This document shows positions 1-6,622 of a DNA stretch of 6,952 nt, piece by piece. This DNA comes from Candidatus Brevibacterium intestinigallinarum (GTDB lineage: Bacteria; Actinomycetota; Actinomycetes; Actinomycetales; Brevibacteriaceae). Numbering within the stretch: the first letter of the stretch is position 1; the number at the start of each line of letters is the position of its first letter. Under the pieces are notes generated by a model, which did not search any database, was not told where the DNA came from, and saw only the letters and a program-made list of their open reading frames with translations. The position numbers and the translations under genes were made by a program. The stretch is from positions 1-6,952 of the forward strand of contig DWZY01000029.1 in the NCBI GenBank assembly GCA_019117325.1, written 5' to 3'.

Positions 1-1347
1 GCGGTGCACCTCATCGCCCAGACGGGCCTGCGCGACATCGTGAACGCCGCGCTCCCCCAGCTCGAGACCAGCGTGCAGGTCACCTGGACGGACCCCGCCG
101 CTGTGTTCCTGGAGCCGGGCGCGCCGGCCCCCACCAGAGGCCTGCCGATGCCGGTTCCCACCGCCGCCGAGGCCGGGGACTGGGCCGCCGTCCTCGCCGC
201 CGATCCAGCCCCACCGGTCCCGGTCGAGTCCGACCGGCTCGCCGCCCTCAACTACACCGGCGGCACGACGGGCCGGCCCAAGGGGTGCGAGCACACGATC
301 GGGCACATGGCCTACACCGCGGCCTCCGCGCTGGCCGGGATGGGGACCGCGGCGGTCGAGGACGACGCCGCACCGGATGTCTCCCTGGGCTTCCTGCCCA
401 TGTTCTGGATCGCGGGGCAGAACCTGTGCCTGCTGCTGCCGCTCTACTCCGGCGGCGAGGTCGCGATCCTGAACCGCTGGCACCCGCGCGTCGCCCTCGA
501 GACGATCGCGCAGCGCCGCGTCACCCGTCTCGTCTCGCCGGCCGACGGGTACGTCGAGCTCCTGGACCTCATCGAGTCCGGCGAGGTGCCGGATCCGGAC
601 CTCTCGTCGCTCGCGCAGTGCCAGGCCGTCTCCTTCGTCCGGAAGCTCGACACCCAGCTGCGGCAGCAGTGGCGCGAGCTCACCGGCGTGACGCTGCGGG
701 AGTCGTCGTTCGGGATGACGGAGACCCATACCTCGGACACGTTCACGCTGGGCCTGCAGGAGAACGACCGCGATCTGTCCGCCGAGCCGGTCTACTGCGG
801 CTTCCCCGTCCCCGGCACGCGGATCGTCATCGTCGACGTCGACCTGCAGCCGGTGCCAGTGGGGCAGGAGGGCGAGACCCTCGTCCAGTCGCCGTCGGTC
901 ATGACCGGGTACTGGCAGAACGAGCGCGCGACGGCGGAGTCACTCATCGACGGGTGGCTGCGGACGGGCGACACGGGTCGCTTCGACGAGGTCGGCGCGC
1001 TCACGTACCTGGCCAGGACCAAGGAGATGATCAAGGTCAACGGCATGAGCGTCTTCCCGTCCGACGTCGAGGCGCTTCTGCGCGCCCACCCGGACGTGGG
1101 CACCGTGGCCGTCGCACCCCGCGAAGACGCGGCGAAGGGCCAGGTACCGGTCGCCTTCGTCATCCCCTCCCCCGGCAGCACTCCGGACGCGGACGCGCTC
1201 ACCGCATGGGCGAAGGAGAACATGGCCGTCTTCAAGGTCCCCGAGTTCGTCTTCGTCGACGCCATGCCCATGACCGCGACCGGCAAGATCCGCAAGACCG
1301 AGCTCATCGCCCAGCACCTCACGCCCACCCCTCTCCCAGGAGCCTGA
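1..1347 (+). CDS. AMP-forming acyl-CoA ligase (5' truncated by window edge)
   Basis: Adenylate-forming enzyme of the ANL superfamily that would activate a carboxylic (probably fatty) acid with ATP and join it to CoA. The frame is already open at base 1, and 449 codons including the stop are visible. Family members are usually 500-560 residues, so an N-terminal piece is missing and the GTG at base 4 need not be the start. Numbering from base 1, the phosphate-binding loop YTGGTTGRPKG is at 85-95, the GMTET motif at 238-242, RTGD (ribose-binding Asp) at 321-324, the hinge and C-domain stretch TKEMIKVNGMSVFPSDVE from 340, and the catalytic Lys of TGKIRKTE at 429. All core motifs are present, so the visible part looks functional. 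The stop lies 8 nt before the carboxylase start, indicating one operon. The NGMSVFPSDVE region resembles fatty-acyl and CaiC-like ligases, but the substrate cannot be read from sequence. Confidence 0.93.
   Translation, partial: AVHLIAQTGLRDIVNAALPQLETSVQVTWTDPAAVFLEPGAPAPTRGLPMPVPTAAEAGDWAAVLAADPAPPVPVESDRLAALNYTGGTTGRPKGCEHTIGHMAYTAASALAGMGTAAVEDDAAPDVSLGFLPMFWIAGQNLCLLLPLYSGGEVAILNRWHPRVALETIAQRRVTRLVSPADGYVELLDLIESGEVPDPDLSSLAQCQAVSFVRKLDTQLRQQWRELTGVTLRESSFGMTETHTSDTFTLGLQENDRDLSAEPVYCGFPVPGTRIVIVDVDLQPVPVGQEGETLVQSPSVMTGYWQNERATAESLIDGWLRTGDTGRFDEVGALTYLARTKEMIKVNGMSVFPSDVEALLRAHPDVGTVAVAPREDAAKGQVPVAFVIPSPGSTPDADALTAWAKENMAVFKVPEFVFVDAMPMTATGKIRKTELIAQHLTPTPLPGA
1338..1342 (+). promoter_or_regulatory. 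Ribosome-binding site of the carboxylase
   Basis: AGGAG lies within the last codons of the ligase gene, 13 nt before the ATG at 1356. The spacing is longer than ideal, but no ATG, GTG or TTG occurs in frame nearer to it. The conserved N-terminus (LLIANRGEIAVRI) begins at residue 8 from this ATG, which supports the start. The placement suggests translation coupled to the ligase. Confidence 0.6.
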
Positions 1348-1355
1348 TCACCCCG

Positions 1356-4300
1356 ATGGACACCGCCCCGCGCACCCTCCTCATCGCCAACCGCGGCGAG
1401 ATCGCCGTGCGGATCATCCGCACCGCCCAGGCGCGGGGGCTCACCGCCGTCGCCGTCCGCTCCACCGACGAGGAGGCCCTGGGCGCGGCCGCCGGCCTGC
1501 ACGTGCAGCTGGCCGACGAGGTCGTCACCCTGCCCGGCCGCGGTGCCGCCGCCTACCTGGACGCCGAGGCCGTCGTCGCCGCCGCTGCGGCCGCCAAGGC
1601 CCAGCTCGTGCACCCCGGGTATGGGTTCCTCGCGGAGTCCGCGCACCTGGCGCAGCTGTGCGCCGAGGCCGGACTCACCTGGGTGGGCCCCTCACCGGAG
1701 GCGCTCGCCCTGTTCGGCGACAAGCGCGCGACCCGGCAGCGAGCCGTGGAACTGGGCGTCCCCGTCCCCGCCGCGACCGAGCTGCTGGAGGTGGCAGATC
1801 CAGACAGCGCCCTGTCAGCCGTCCGCCAGCTGCTGGCCGAACACCCGGACGGTATCGCGATCAAGGCCGTCGCCGGGGGTGGCGGCCGCGGGATCCGGTT
1901 CGTGACCGATCCGGATGAGCTGGAGCGCGCACTGACCACGTGCGCCGCCGAGGCTCGGGCCGGGTTCGGCGACGACCGCATCGTCGCCGAGGCCCTCATC
2001 ACCGGCGCCCGCCACATCGAGGTCCAGGTCCTGGGAACCGCCGACGGCGTCGTCGTGCTGGGCGATCGGGACTGCTCGATCCAGCGCAGGCGGCAGAAGC
2101 TCGTCGAGATCGCGCCCGCCCCGCACCTGAGCGACGATCTGCGCGCCCGCCTCCACGCGGATGCGCAGCGGCTGTGTGCGTCCGCGGGCTATGCGTCTCT
2201 GGCAACGGTCGAGTTCCTGGTGACCGGCGAGGACCATGTCCTCCTCGAGGTGAACCCCCGCATCCAGGTCGAGCACACGGTGACCGAGCAGGTGACGGGC
2301 CTCGACCTCGTCGACTGCCAGCTCGACGCAGCCCTGGGCGAGGCGGGCGCACTGGGTTCGGCGAGCGCGCCGCGGGGCTTCGCCGTGCAGCTGCGGGTCG
2401 CGGCGGAGAATGTCGGTGAGCAGGGCGATCCGTCGCCCAGCGTCGGGACCGCGACTGCGGTCCGCTGGCCCACGGGTCCGGGTGTCCGCGTCGATACGTG
2501 GGTCGAGGCGGGCAGTCGGGTGACGGGCTCGTTCGACTCGCTCCTGGGGAAGATCATCGTGCAGGGCCCCACGCTCGCGGCCGCGCTGCGTGCCGGCGAC
2601 CGAGCCCTGCGCGAGACCTCGATCAGCGGCCTCGACACGACGGTCGGCCTGCTGCGGGCGATCGGCGAGGTGCTGAACCCCGGCGAGGAGACGACGACGT
2701 CCTTCGACGAGCGGGTGCAGGAGATCGTCCAGCGAGCGCGCGAGATCGACACGGCGGATCGTGCGGAGCGCGAGGCCGGCACCGCGGCGGGTGCCAGCGC
2801 AGCGGGACTGGGGGCGGCCTCGGCGGAGCCCGACCTGGCCCCGGGCGAGGAGCTGCTGCGTGCGCCACTGACGGGCACGGTCATCGGGGTGGGCGAGGAT
2901 CCGCGCGAGTACGTGCTGCTCGAGGCGATGAAGATGCACCATCCGGTGCCGGGGCCGGCGGCCGGGCGCGTCCGGCACCTCGTGGCCGTGGGCGATTCCG
3001 TCCCCGCGGGGACGCCGCTGGCGGTCCTGTCCTCGGTGACGGGCGAGGCGGGTGCGGAGACGGACGCGCACGAGCCGCACCCCGGCGTCGCGGAGGTCCA
3101 GGAGCGGCACGCGGCCGTCCTCGACGACGCGCGCGAGGACCAGCTGGAGTCAATCCGGGCGCGCGGGCGGCGGACGGCGCGGGAGAACATCGCGGACCTC
3201 GTCGATCCCGGCAGCTTCGTGGAGTACGGGCCGCTCATCATCGCCGCGCAGACGCAGCGGCGCAGTGTGGAGGAGCTGATCCGGCGGACCTCGGGCGATG
3301 GGCTGCTGGGCGGGACCGCGACCGTCGAGGGGCGCGAGGTCGTCGTCATGAGCTACGACTACTCGGTGCTGGCGGGCACGCAGGGCTCGCGCAACCACAA
3401 GAAAACGGATCGGCTCATCCAGCTGGCGGAGCGTCGCGGTGTGCCGCTCGTCCTCTTCGCGGAGGGCGGCGGCGGACGGCCGGGCGACACGGACCGGGCG
3501 CCGTCGATCGGGCTGGGGGTGGAGACGTTCGCGTCGCTGGCTCGGCTGCGGGGGCGGGTGCCGCTCATCTCCGTCGTGTCGGGGCGGACGTTCGCGGGCA
3601 ACGCGGCCCTGGCGGGGGTGTGCGACCTCATCATCGCGACTCCGGAGGTCAATCTGGGCATGGGCGGGCCCGCGATGATCGAGGGCGGCGGACTGGGTCG
3701 GCATCGGCCCGAGGACATCGGCCCCGCGCCCGTCCACCTGGCCAACGGGAACATCGACATCCTCGCCGACGACGAGGCGGACGCGGTCGCGCACGTGAAA
3801 GAGGCACTGTCTGCGCTGGTGGGGGCGGTGCGCGGGGAGGTGGGTGCGGCCTCGGTGGGCGACGTCGACGCTTCCCTCGCCGAGGCCGCGCGCACCGCCG
3901 TGCCCGCGGACCGGCTGCGGGCCTTCTCGATGCGGACGGCGATCGAGGCGGTCGTGGACCCGGGCACCTTCACGGAGGTGCGGGCCGGGTTCGGGGCGGG
4001 CGCGATCACGGGGTTCGGCCGGCTCGACGGGCGGCCGTTCGCGCTCATCGCGAACGACAACCACCACCTGGGCGGGGCGATCGACGTCGACGCGGCGCGG
4101 ACGATGACCCAGCACCTGCGGCTGGCGCAGGACCACGGAATCCCGGTCGTGTCCTTCGTCGATACGCCGGGCTTCATCGTGGGGCCGGAAGCCGAGCTGG
4201 AGCCAGGCGTGCGCGCGTTCGGGGACCTGTTCGTGGCGGGGGCGGCGCTCTCGGTGCCGTTCGGGGCGGTCGTCATCCGCAAGGGCTACGGCCTGGGCGC

Positions 4301-4577
4301 GATGGCGATGATGGCCGGCAGTGCGGAGGCGCCGCAGTTCACGGTCGCGTGGCCCAGCGGCGAACTGGGGCCGATGGGGCTCGAGGGTGCGGTGCGCCTG
4401 GGGTACGCGAAGGAGCTCGCGGCGATCGAGGATGAGGCGGAGCGGGTTGCCGAGGAGTCCCGGCTGGTCGACGAGCTCTACGCGCAGGGGCGGGCGATGA
4501 ACGCCGCGATGCTCTTCGAGATCGACGACGTCATCGACCCGGCGCTGACTCGGGAGTGGATCCGGACGCTGCTGTGA
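1356..4577 (+). CDS. Single-chain biotin-dependent acyl-CoA carboxylase (LCC-like; BC-BCCP-CT)
   Basis: A 1073-residue enzyme expected to carboxylate biotin with ATP and bicarbonate and pass CO2 to an acyl-CoA. The biotin carboxylase domain spans about 1-445. It has LLIANRGEIAVRI at 8-20, the ATP-grasp glycine loop KAVAGGGGRGIR at 170-181, HIEVQVL, CSIQRRRQK at 240-248, EVNPRIQVEH at 298-307 and the catalytic-type Arg347. An Ala-rich spacer of about 50 residues leads to a biotin carrier domain (about 499-560) with EAMKM and biotinyl-Lys526. The carboxyltransferase fills about 578-1073, with GGGGRPGDTD at 704-713, GGPAMIEGGGLG at 770-781 and DTPGFIVGPEAE at 936-947. These carboxyltransferase signatures and the fused order fit the long-chain acyl-CoA carboxylase (LCC) described from Mycobacterium avium paratuberculosis, not split AccA3/AccD systems. 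Odd points are the short carrier domain and Arg246, where His is usual. The acyl substrate is not determined by sequence. Confidence 0.94.
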   Translation: MDTAPRTLLIANRGEIAVRIIRTAQARGLTAVAVRSTDEEALGAAAGLHVQLADEVVTLPGRGAAAYLDAEAVVAAAAAAKAQLVHPGYGFLAESAHLAQLCAEAGLTWVGPSPEALALFGDKRATRQRAVELGVPVPAATELLEVADPDSALSAVRQLLAEHPDGIAIKAVAGGGGRGIRFVTDPDELERALTTCAAEARAGFGDDRIVAEALITGARHIEVQVLGTADGVVVLGDRDCSIQRRRQKLVEIAPAPHLSDDLRARLHADAQRLCASAGYASLATVEFLVTGEDHVLLEVNPRIQVEHTVTEQVTGLDLVDCQLDAALGEAGALGSASAPRGFAVQLRVAAENVGEQGDPSPSVGTATAVRWPTGPGVRVDTWVEAGSRVTGSFDSLLGKIIVQGPTLAAALRAGDRALRETSISGLDTTVGLLRAIGEVLNPGEETTTSFDERVQEIVQRAREIDTADRAEREAGTAAGASAAGLGAASAEPDLAPGEELLRAPLTGTVIGVGEDPREYVLLEAMKMHHPVPGPAAGRVRHLVAVGDSVPAGTPLAVLSSVTGEAGAETDAHEPHPGVAEVQERHAAVLDDAREDQLESIRARGRRTARENIADLVDPGSFVEYGPLIIAAQTQRRSVEELIRRTSGDGLLGGTATVEGREVVVMSYDYSVLAGTQGSRNHKKTDRLIQLAERRGVPLVLFAEGGGGRPGDTDRAPSIGLGVETFASLARLRGRVPLISVVSGRTFAGNAALAGVCDLIIATPEVNLGMGGPAMIEGGGLGRHRPEDIGPAPVHLANGNIDILADDEADAVAHVKEALSALVGAVRGEVGAASVGDVDASLAEAARTAVPADRLRAFSMRTAIEAVVDPGTFTEVRAGFGAGAITGFGRLDGRPFALIANDNHHLGGAIDVDAARTMTQHLRLAQDHGIPVVSFVDTPGFIVGPEAELEPGVRAFGDLFVAGAALSVPFGAVVIRKGYGLGAMAMMAGSAEAPQFTVAWPSGELGPMGLEGAVRLGYAKELAAIEDEAERVAEESRLVDELYAQGRAMNAAMLFEIDDVIDPALTREWIRTLL

Positions 4578-4644
4578 TGTGAGGGGCTGGGCTGGCAGGC
4601 GCACCTGTGCACCCGCTGATGACGGCCTCGGCGGACTTCTCCGG

Positions 4645-4650
4645 TACAGT
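4645..4650 (+). promoter_or_regulatory. Candidate -10 box of the helicase promoter
   Basis: TACAGT fits the actinobacterial TANNNT -10 pattern. No convincing -35 hexamer lies 16-19 nt upstream, which is common in high-GC promoters but weakens the call. A transcript starting near 4657 would have an untranslated leader of about 245 nt and would place the GAACCC/GGGTTC hairpin at its very 5' end. Confidence 0.35.
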
Positions 4651-4661
4651 GGGACTCTGGT

Positions 4662-4697
4662 GAACCCGGCGACGGGTTCCCTGCGTCGTTCGGACGC
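4662..4697 (+). promoter_or_regulatory. Tandem hairpins in the helicase leader
   Basis: Two perfect inverted repeats lie 3 nt apart. GAACCC (4662-4667) pairs with GGGTTC (4674-4679) around a 6-nt loop, and GCGTC (4683-4687) pairs with GACGC (4693-4697) around the 5-nt loop GTTCG. They would form at the 5' end of the predicted transcript. Long structured leaders are known for cold-induced RNA helicases such as E. coli deaD/csdA. A regulatory role here is inference, and stems this short also occur by chance in GC-rich DNA. Confidence 0.4.
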
Positions 4698-4888
4698 CTC
4701 GCATTCGAGCCGCACGCACTGCCCCAGCGGGCCCCGCCTCCACAGGCGCACGGGCTGACCTCGGGCACTGCCGGCTCCTGTTTCCGAAGCACCTCCACAG
4801 CGGCGAACGAGCCCACCGACCGGTGCGCCCGCCCCTGCCACGCATGGCCCTTCCGCATCGTCGATGCCCCGCCGTGCCCCGGCACTTC

Positions 4889-4894
4889 GAAAGG
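4889..4894 (+). promoter_or_regulatory. Ribosome-binding site deciding the ATC start of the helicase
   Basis: GAAAGG is a good Shine-Dalgarno match and is followed by 7 nt and then ATC at 4902. This spacing is ideal. It is the main reason for placing the start there, because the next in-frame ATG (5106) lies beyond the Walker A motif. Confidence 0.65.
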
Positions 4895-4901
4895 TCGAAC
4901 C

Positions 4902-6428
4902 ATCACCGCTTCGCAGTCCTCCTCCGCCCCGACCACGTTCGCGCAGCTGGGCGTTCCCGCCCCGATCGCGCGCGTCCTCGCGGCGGACGGCAAGGTCGAT
5001 GCCTTCCCCATCCAGCAGGACACCCTGCCCGACACCCTCGCCGGCCGCGACGTCCTGGGCCGCGGCAAGACCGGCTCCGGCAAGACACTGGCGTTCTCCA
5101 TCCCCATGGTCGCCCGCCTGGGTGCCACCCGCGACGCCGCGAACCTGCCCACGCGCCCGCGCGGCCTCATCCTGGCCCCCACCCGTGAGCTCGCGACGCA
5201 GATCGACGCCGTCATCAGCCCGCTGGCCCAGGCGTACGGCCTGCGGACCACGACGATCTTCGGCGGTGTGAGCCAGAACCGACAGACCAACGCGCTGCAG
5301 CGCGGCGTCGACATCGTCGTCGCGTGCCCCGGCCGCCTCGAGGACCTGCTCCAGCAGCGGGCCCTCACCCTGGACGCCGTGGAGATCGCGATCCTCGACG
5401 AGGCCGACCACATGGCCGACCTGGGCTTCCTCCCCGGCGTCACCCGCATCCTGGCGAAGACCCCCGAGGACGGACAGCGCCTCTTCTTCTCCGCGACCCT
5501 GGACAACGGCGTGGACAAGCTGGTGCGGCGGTTCCTCCACAACGAGGTCATGCACTCGGTCGATGCACCCGAGTCGCACGTCAGCCAGATGACCCACCAC
5601 GTCTTCGAGGTCTCGAACGACGACAAGAAGGAGCTCGTCCGGGTGCTGGCCTCCGGCACGGGACGCCGCATCCTCTTCACACGCACGAAGCACCAGTCGA
5701 AGCGGTTCGCGAAGCAGCTGACGGCCCAGGGCATCCCCGCCGTCGACCTGCACGGCAACCTGTCCCAGGCGCAGCGCGACCGGAACCTCGCGGCGTTCGG
5801 CGAGGGCCGCGTGCGCGTGCTCGTCGCGACGGACGTCGCGGCACGCGGCGTGCACGTCGATGATGTCGAGCTGGTCGTCCACGTCGACCCGCCGGCCGAG
5901 CACAAGGCCTACCTCCACCGCTCCGGCCGCACCGCGCGCGCCGGCAGCGCCGGTGACGTCGTCACGATCATGCTGCCGGAGCAGCGCAAGGACACCCAGG
6001 TCCTCCTGCGCAAGGCGAAGGTGAAGGTCACCCCCGTGACCGTCACCCCGGAATCCGCCGAGGTCGCCCGTCTCGTGGGCGAGGTCGCTCCCCACGTCGA
6101 GCCCGCGCCTCCGGCACAGCCGCAGCAGCAGGGCGGCCGTGGCCAGGGTGGTCGTGGCCAGGGCGGTCGCGGCGGCCAGGGTGGCCAGGGCGGACGCGGC
6201 CGAGGCCGTGGTCGCGGTGGTCAGGGTCAGGGCCAGGGTTCCGGGCAGGAGTCCCGCGCCGGCCAGAGTTCGCGCTCCGATCAGGGCGGACAGTCCCGCG
6301 GACAGGGCGGTCGTGGCCAGGGCCAGGGCAACCAGTCGGGCCGCGGTCAGGGCGGCCCGGGTGGACGCGGCAGCCGCGGACGTCGCGGTGGCCAGCGCTC
6401 CGCACAGGCCGGCGCGCGCACCCGCTGA
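4902..6428 (+). CDS. DEAD-box ATP-dependent RNA helicase with RGG/GQ-rich tail
   Basis: A 508-residue cytoplasmic RNA-unwinding ATPase, probably acting in RNA remodelling, ribosome assembly or decay, and often linked to cold growth in this family. Numbering from the ATC at 4902 read as Met: Q-motif region with TFAQLG at 12-17 and PIQ at 36-38, Walker A GKTGSGKT at 55-62, motif Ia PTRELA at 93-98, PGRL at 143-146, DEAD at 166-169, SAT at 197-199, the motif V region ATDVAARG at 309-316, and motif VI HRSGRTARAG at 339-348. The core is complete and should be active. From about residue 411 the protein is a disordered tail of Gly, Arg, Gln and Ser. The start is unusual: the frame is open upstream but contains no ATG, GTG or TTG before 5106, and starting at 5106 would remove the Q motif and Walker A. 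The options are a true AUC start or a mutated or misread ATG. It appears to be a single-gene unit closed by the terminator at 6517-6550. Confidence 0.92.
   Translation: MTASQSSSAPTTFAQLGVPAPIARVLAADGKVDAFPIQQDTLPDTLAGRDVLGRGKTGSGKTLAFSIPMVARLGATRDAANLPTRPRGLILAPTRELATQIDAVISPLAQAYGLRTTTIFGGVSQNRQTNALQRGVDIVVACPGRLEDLLQQRALTLDAVEIAILDEADHMADLGFLPGVTRILAKTPEDGQRLFFSATLDNGVDKLVRRFLHNEVMHSVDAPESHVSQMTHHVFEVSNDDKKELVRVLASGTGRRILFTRTKHQSKRFAKQLTAQGIPAVDLHGNLSQAQRDRNLAAFGEGRVRVLVATDVAARGVHVDDVELVVHVDPPAEHKAYLHRSGRTARAGSAGDVVTIMLPEQRKDTQVLLRKAKVKVTPVTVTPESAEVARLVGEVAPHVEPAPPAQPQQQGGRGQGGRGQGGRGGQGGQGGRGRGRGRGGQGQGQGSGQESRAGQSSRSDQGGQSRGQGGRGQGQGNQSGRGQGGPGGRGSRGRRGGQRSAQAGARTR
6132..6425 (+). repeat. 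GGRGQ-type repeat tract encoding the helicase C-terminal tail
   Basis: The tract begins with nearly perfect 15-nt units encoding GGRGQ (from 6132, 6147 and 6162) and decays into mixed GGQ, GRGR, SRGQ and GRGQG blocks to the stop. Gly/Arg-rich tails on DEAD-box helicases commonly bind RNA non-specifically and promote condensate formation. The near-identical units could shrink or expand by slippage. All units are in frame, so length changes would mostly keep the frame. Confidence 0.85.
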
Positions 6429-6436
6429 GGGTCGCA

Positions 6437-6491
6437 CCTCTGAGGCTCTCGCCCGTGAAGGTCCGCTCCTCTGAGGTCCGCTCCTCCGAGG
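6437..6491 (+). repeat. CCTC-N-GAGG repeats after the helicase
   Basis: Three copies of the odd palindrome CCTCNGAGG occur at 6437-6445, 6468-6476 and 6483-6491. The last two lie within a tandem 15-nt unit (GGTCCGCTCCTCTGA at 6460-6474, one mismatch in 6475-6489). A partial copy, CCTCTGA, follows at 6496-6502. The tract lies wholly between the stop codon and the terminator. Its function is unknown; simple local duplication is the plainest explanation. Confidence 0.7.
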
Positions 6492-6504
6492 CTTGCCCTC
6501 TGAA

Positions 6505-6520
6505 CTTCTGAATGCAGAAG
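6505..6520 (+). other. Small hairpin overlapping the terminator stem
   Basis: CTTCTG (6505-6510) and CAGAAG (6515-6520) form a perfect 6-bp inverted repeat with the loop AATG. Its right arm shares GAAG (6517-6520) with the base of the terminator, so both stems cannot be fully paired at once. The terminator stem is much longer and should win, so a regulatory effect is doubtful. Confidence 0.5.
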
Positions 6521-6550
6521 ACCCGCATCCCGTAAAGGGTGCGGGTCTTC
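6517..6550 (+). terminator. Strong stem-loop terminator
   Basis: GAAGACCCGCA (6517-6527), a bulged T and CCC (6529-6531) pair with GGGTGCGGGTCTTC (6537-6550). The result is a 14-bp stem with loop GTAAA, about 90 nt after the helicase stop. There is no downstream T-run, which is common for actinobacterial terminators. It sits between the helicase and the minus-strand relic, so it could end transcription from both sides. Confidence 0.82.
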
Positions 6551-6579
6551 GTGCGTCCTCAGCCGGACCGGGTGACCAC

Positions 6580-6598
6580 GGCCGATTCGCCGTCGGCC
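6580..6598. other. Inverted repeat downstream of the minus-strand relic
   Basis: GGCCGA (6580-6585) and TCGGCC (6593-6598) are perfectly complementary around a 7-nt spacer. On the minus strand this lies just after the relic's stop at 6623 and could be its original terminator or a chance GC-rich stem. No T-run follows on either strand. Confidence 0.35.
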
Positions 6599-6622
6599 CT
6601 CTCGGCGTCAGCTCTGTCGACG

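Larger units (their letters stand above)
4578..4901 (+). other. Intergenic region / probable helicase leader
   Basis: A 324-nt gap without a recognisable protein gene. It holds a possible promoter (4645-4650), two adjacent perfect hairpins (4662-4697), a weaker GCCC/GGGC stem (4721-4732) and the helicase ribosome-binding site at its end. A 32-codon GTG-started frame (4660-4758) just after the promoter has no Shine-Dalgarno sequence. It could only be a leaderless upstream peptide and is not called as a gene. No strong U-tailed terminator was found after the carboxylase stop, so its transcript may end by Rho or read through. Confidence 0.55.

Noticed and set aside
285..1355. Upstream extension of the carboxylase frame through the ligase gene
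   Set aside because: The translation is Arg-rich noise overlapping a clear ligase. The conserved biotin carboxylase N-terminus begins just after the ATG at 1356.
2498..4435. Plus-strand open frame of about 645 codons inside the carboxylase
   Set aside because: Arg/Gly/Ala-rich shadow frame of the carboxyltransferase region, with no recognisable domain.
4578..4640. Possible terminator after the carboxylase (GGCGCA/TGCACC around CCTG)
   Set aside because: The stem is 6 bp with a mismatch and has no T-run. Too weak to call.
4823..5271. Two alternative frames starting at 4823 (GTG) and 4864 (ATG) over the helicase start
   Set aside because: Pro/Arg/His-rich translations without family resemblance. 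Joining either to the helicase would need a frameshift, whereas the ATC start needs none.
5106..6428. Helicase starting at the ATG at 5106
   Set aside because: This start would drop the Q motif and Walker A (residues 12-62), which are intact and in frame upstream.
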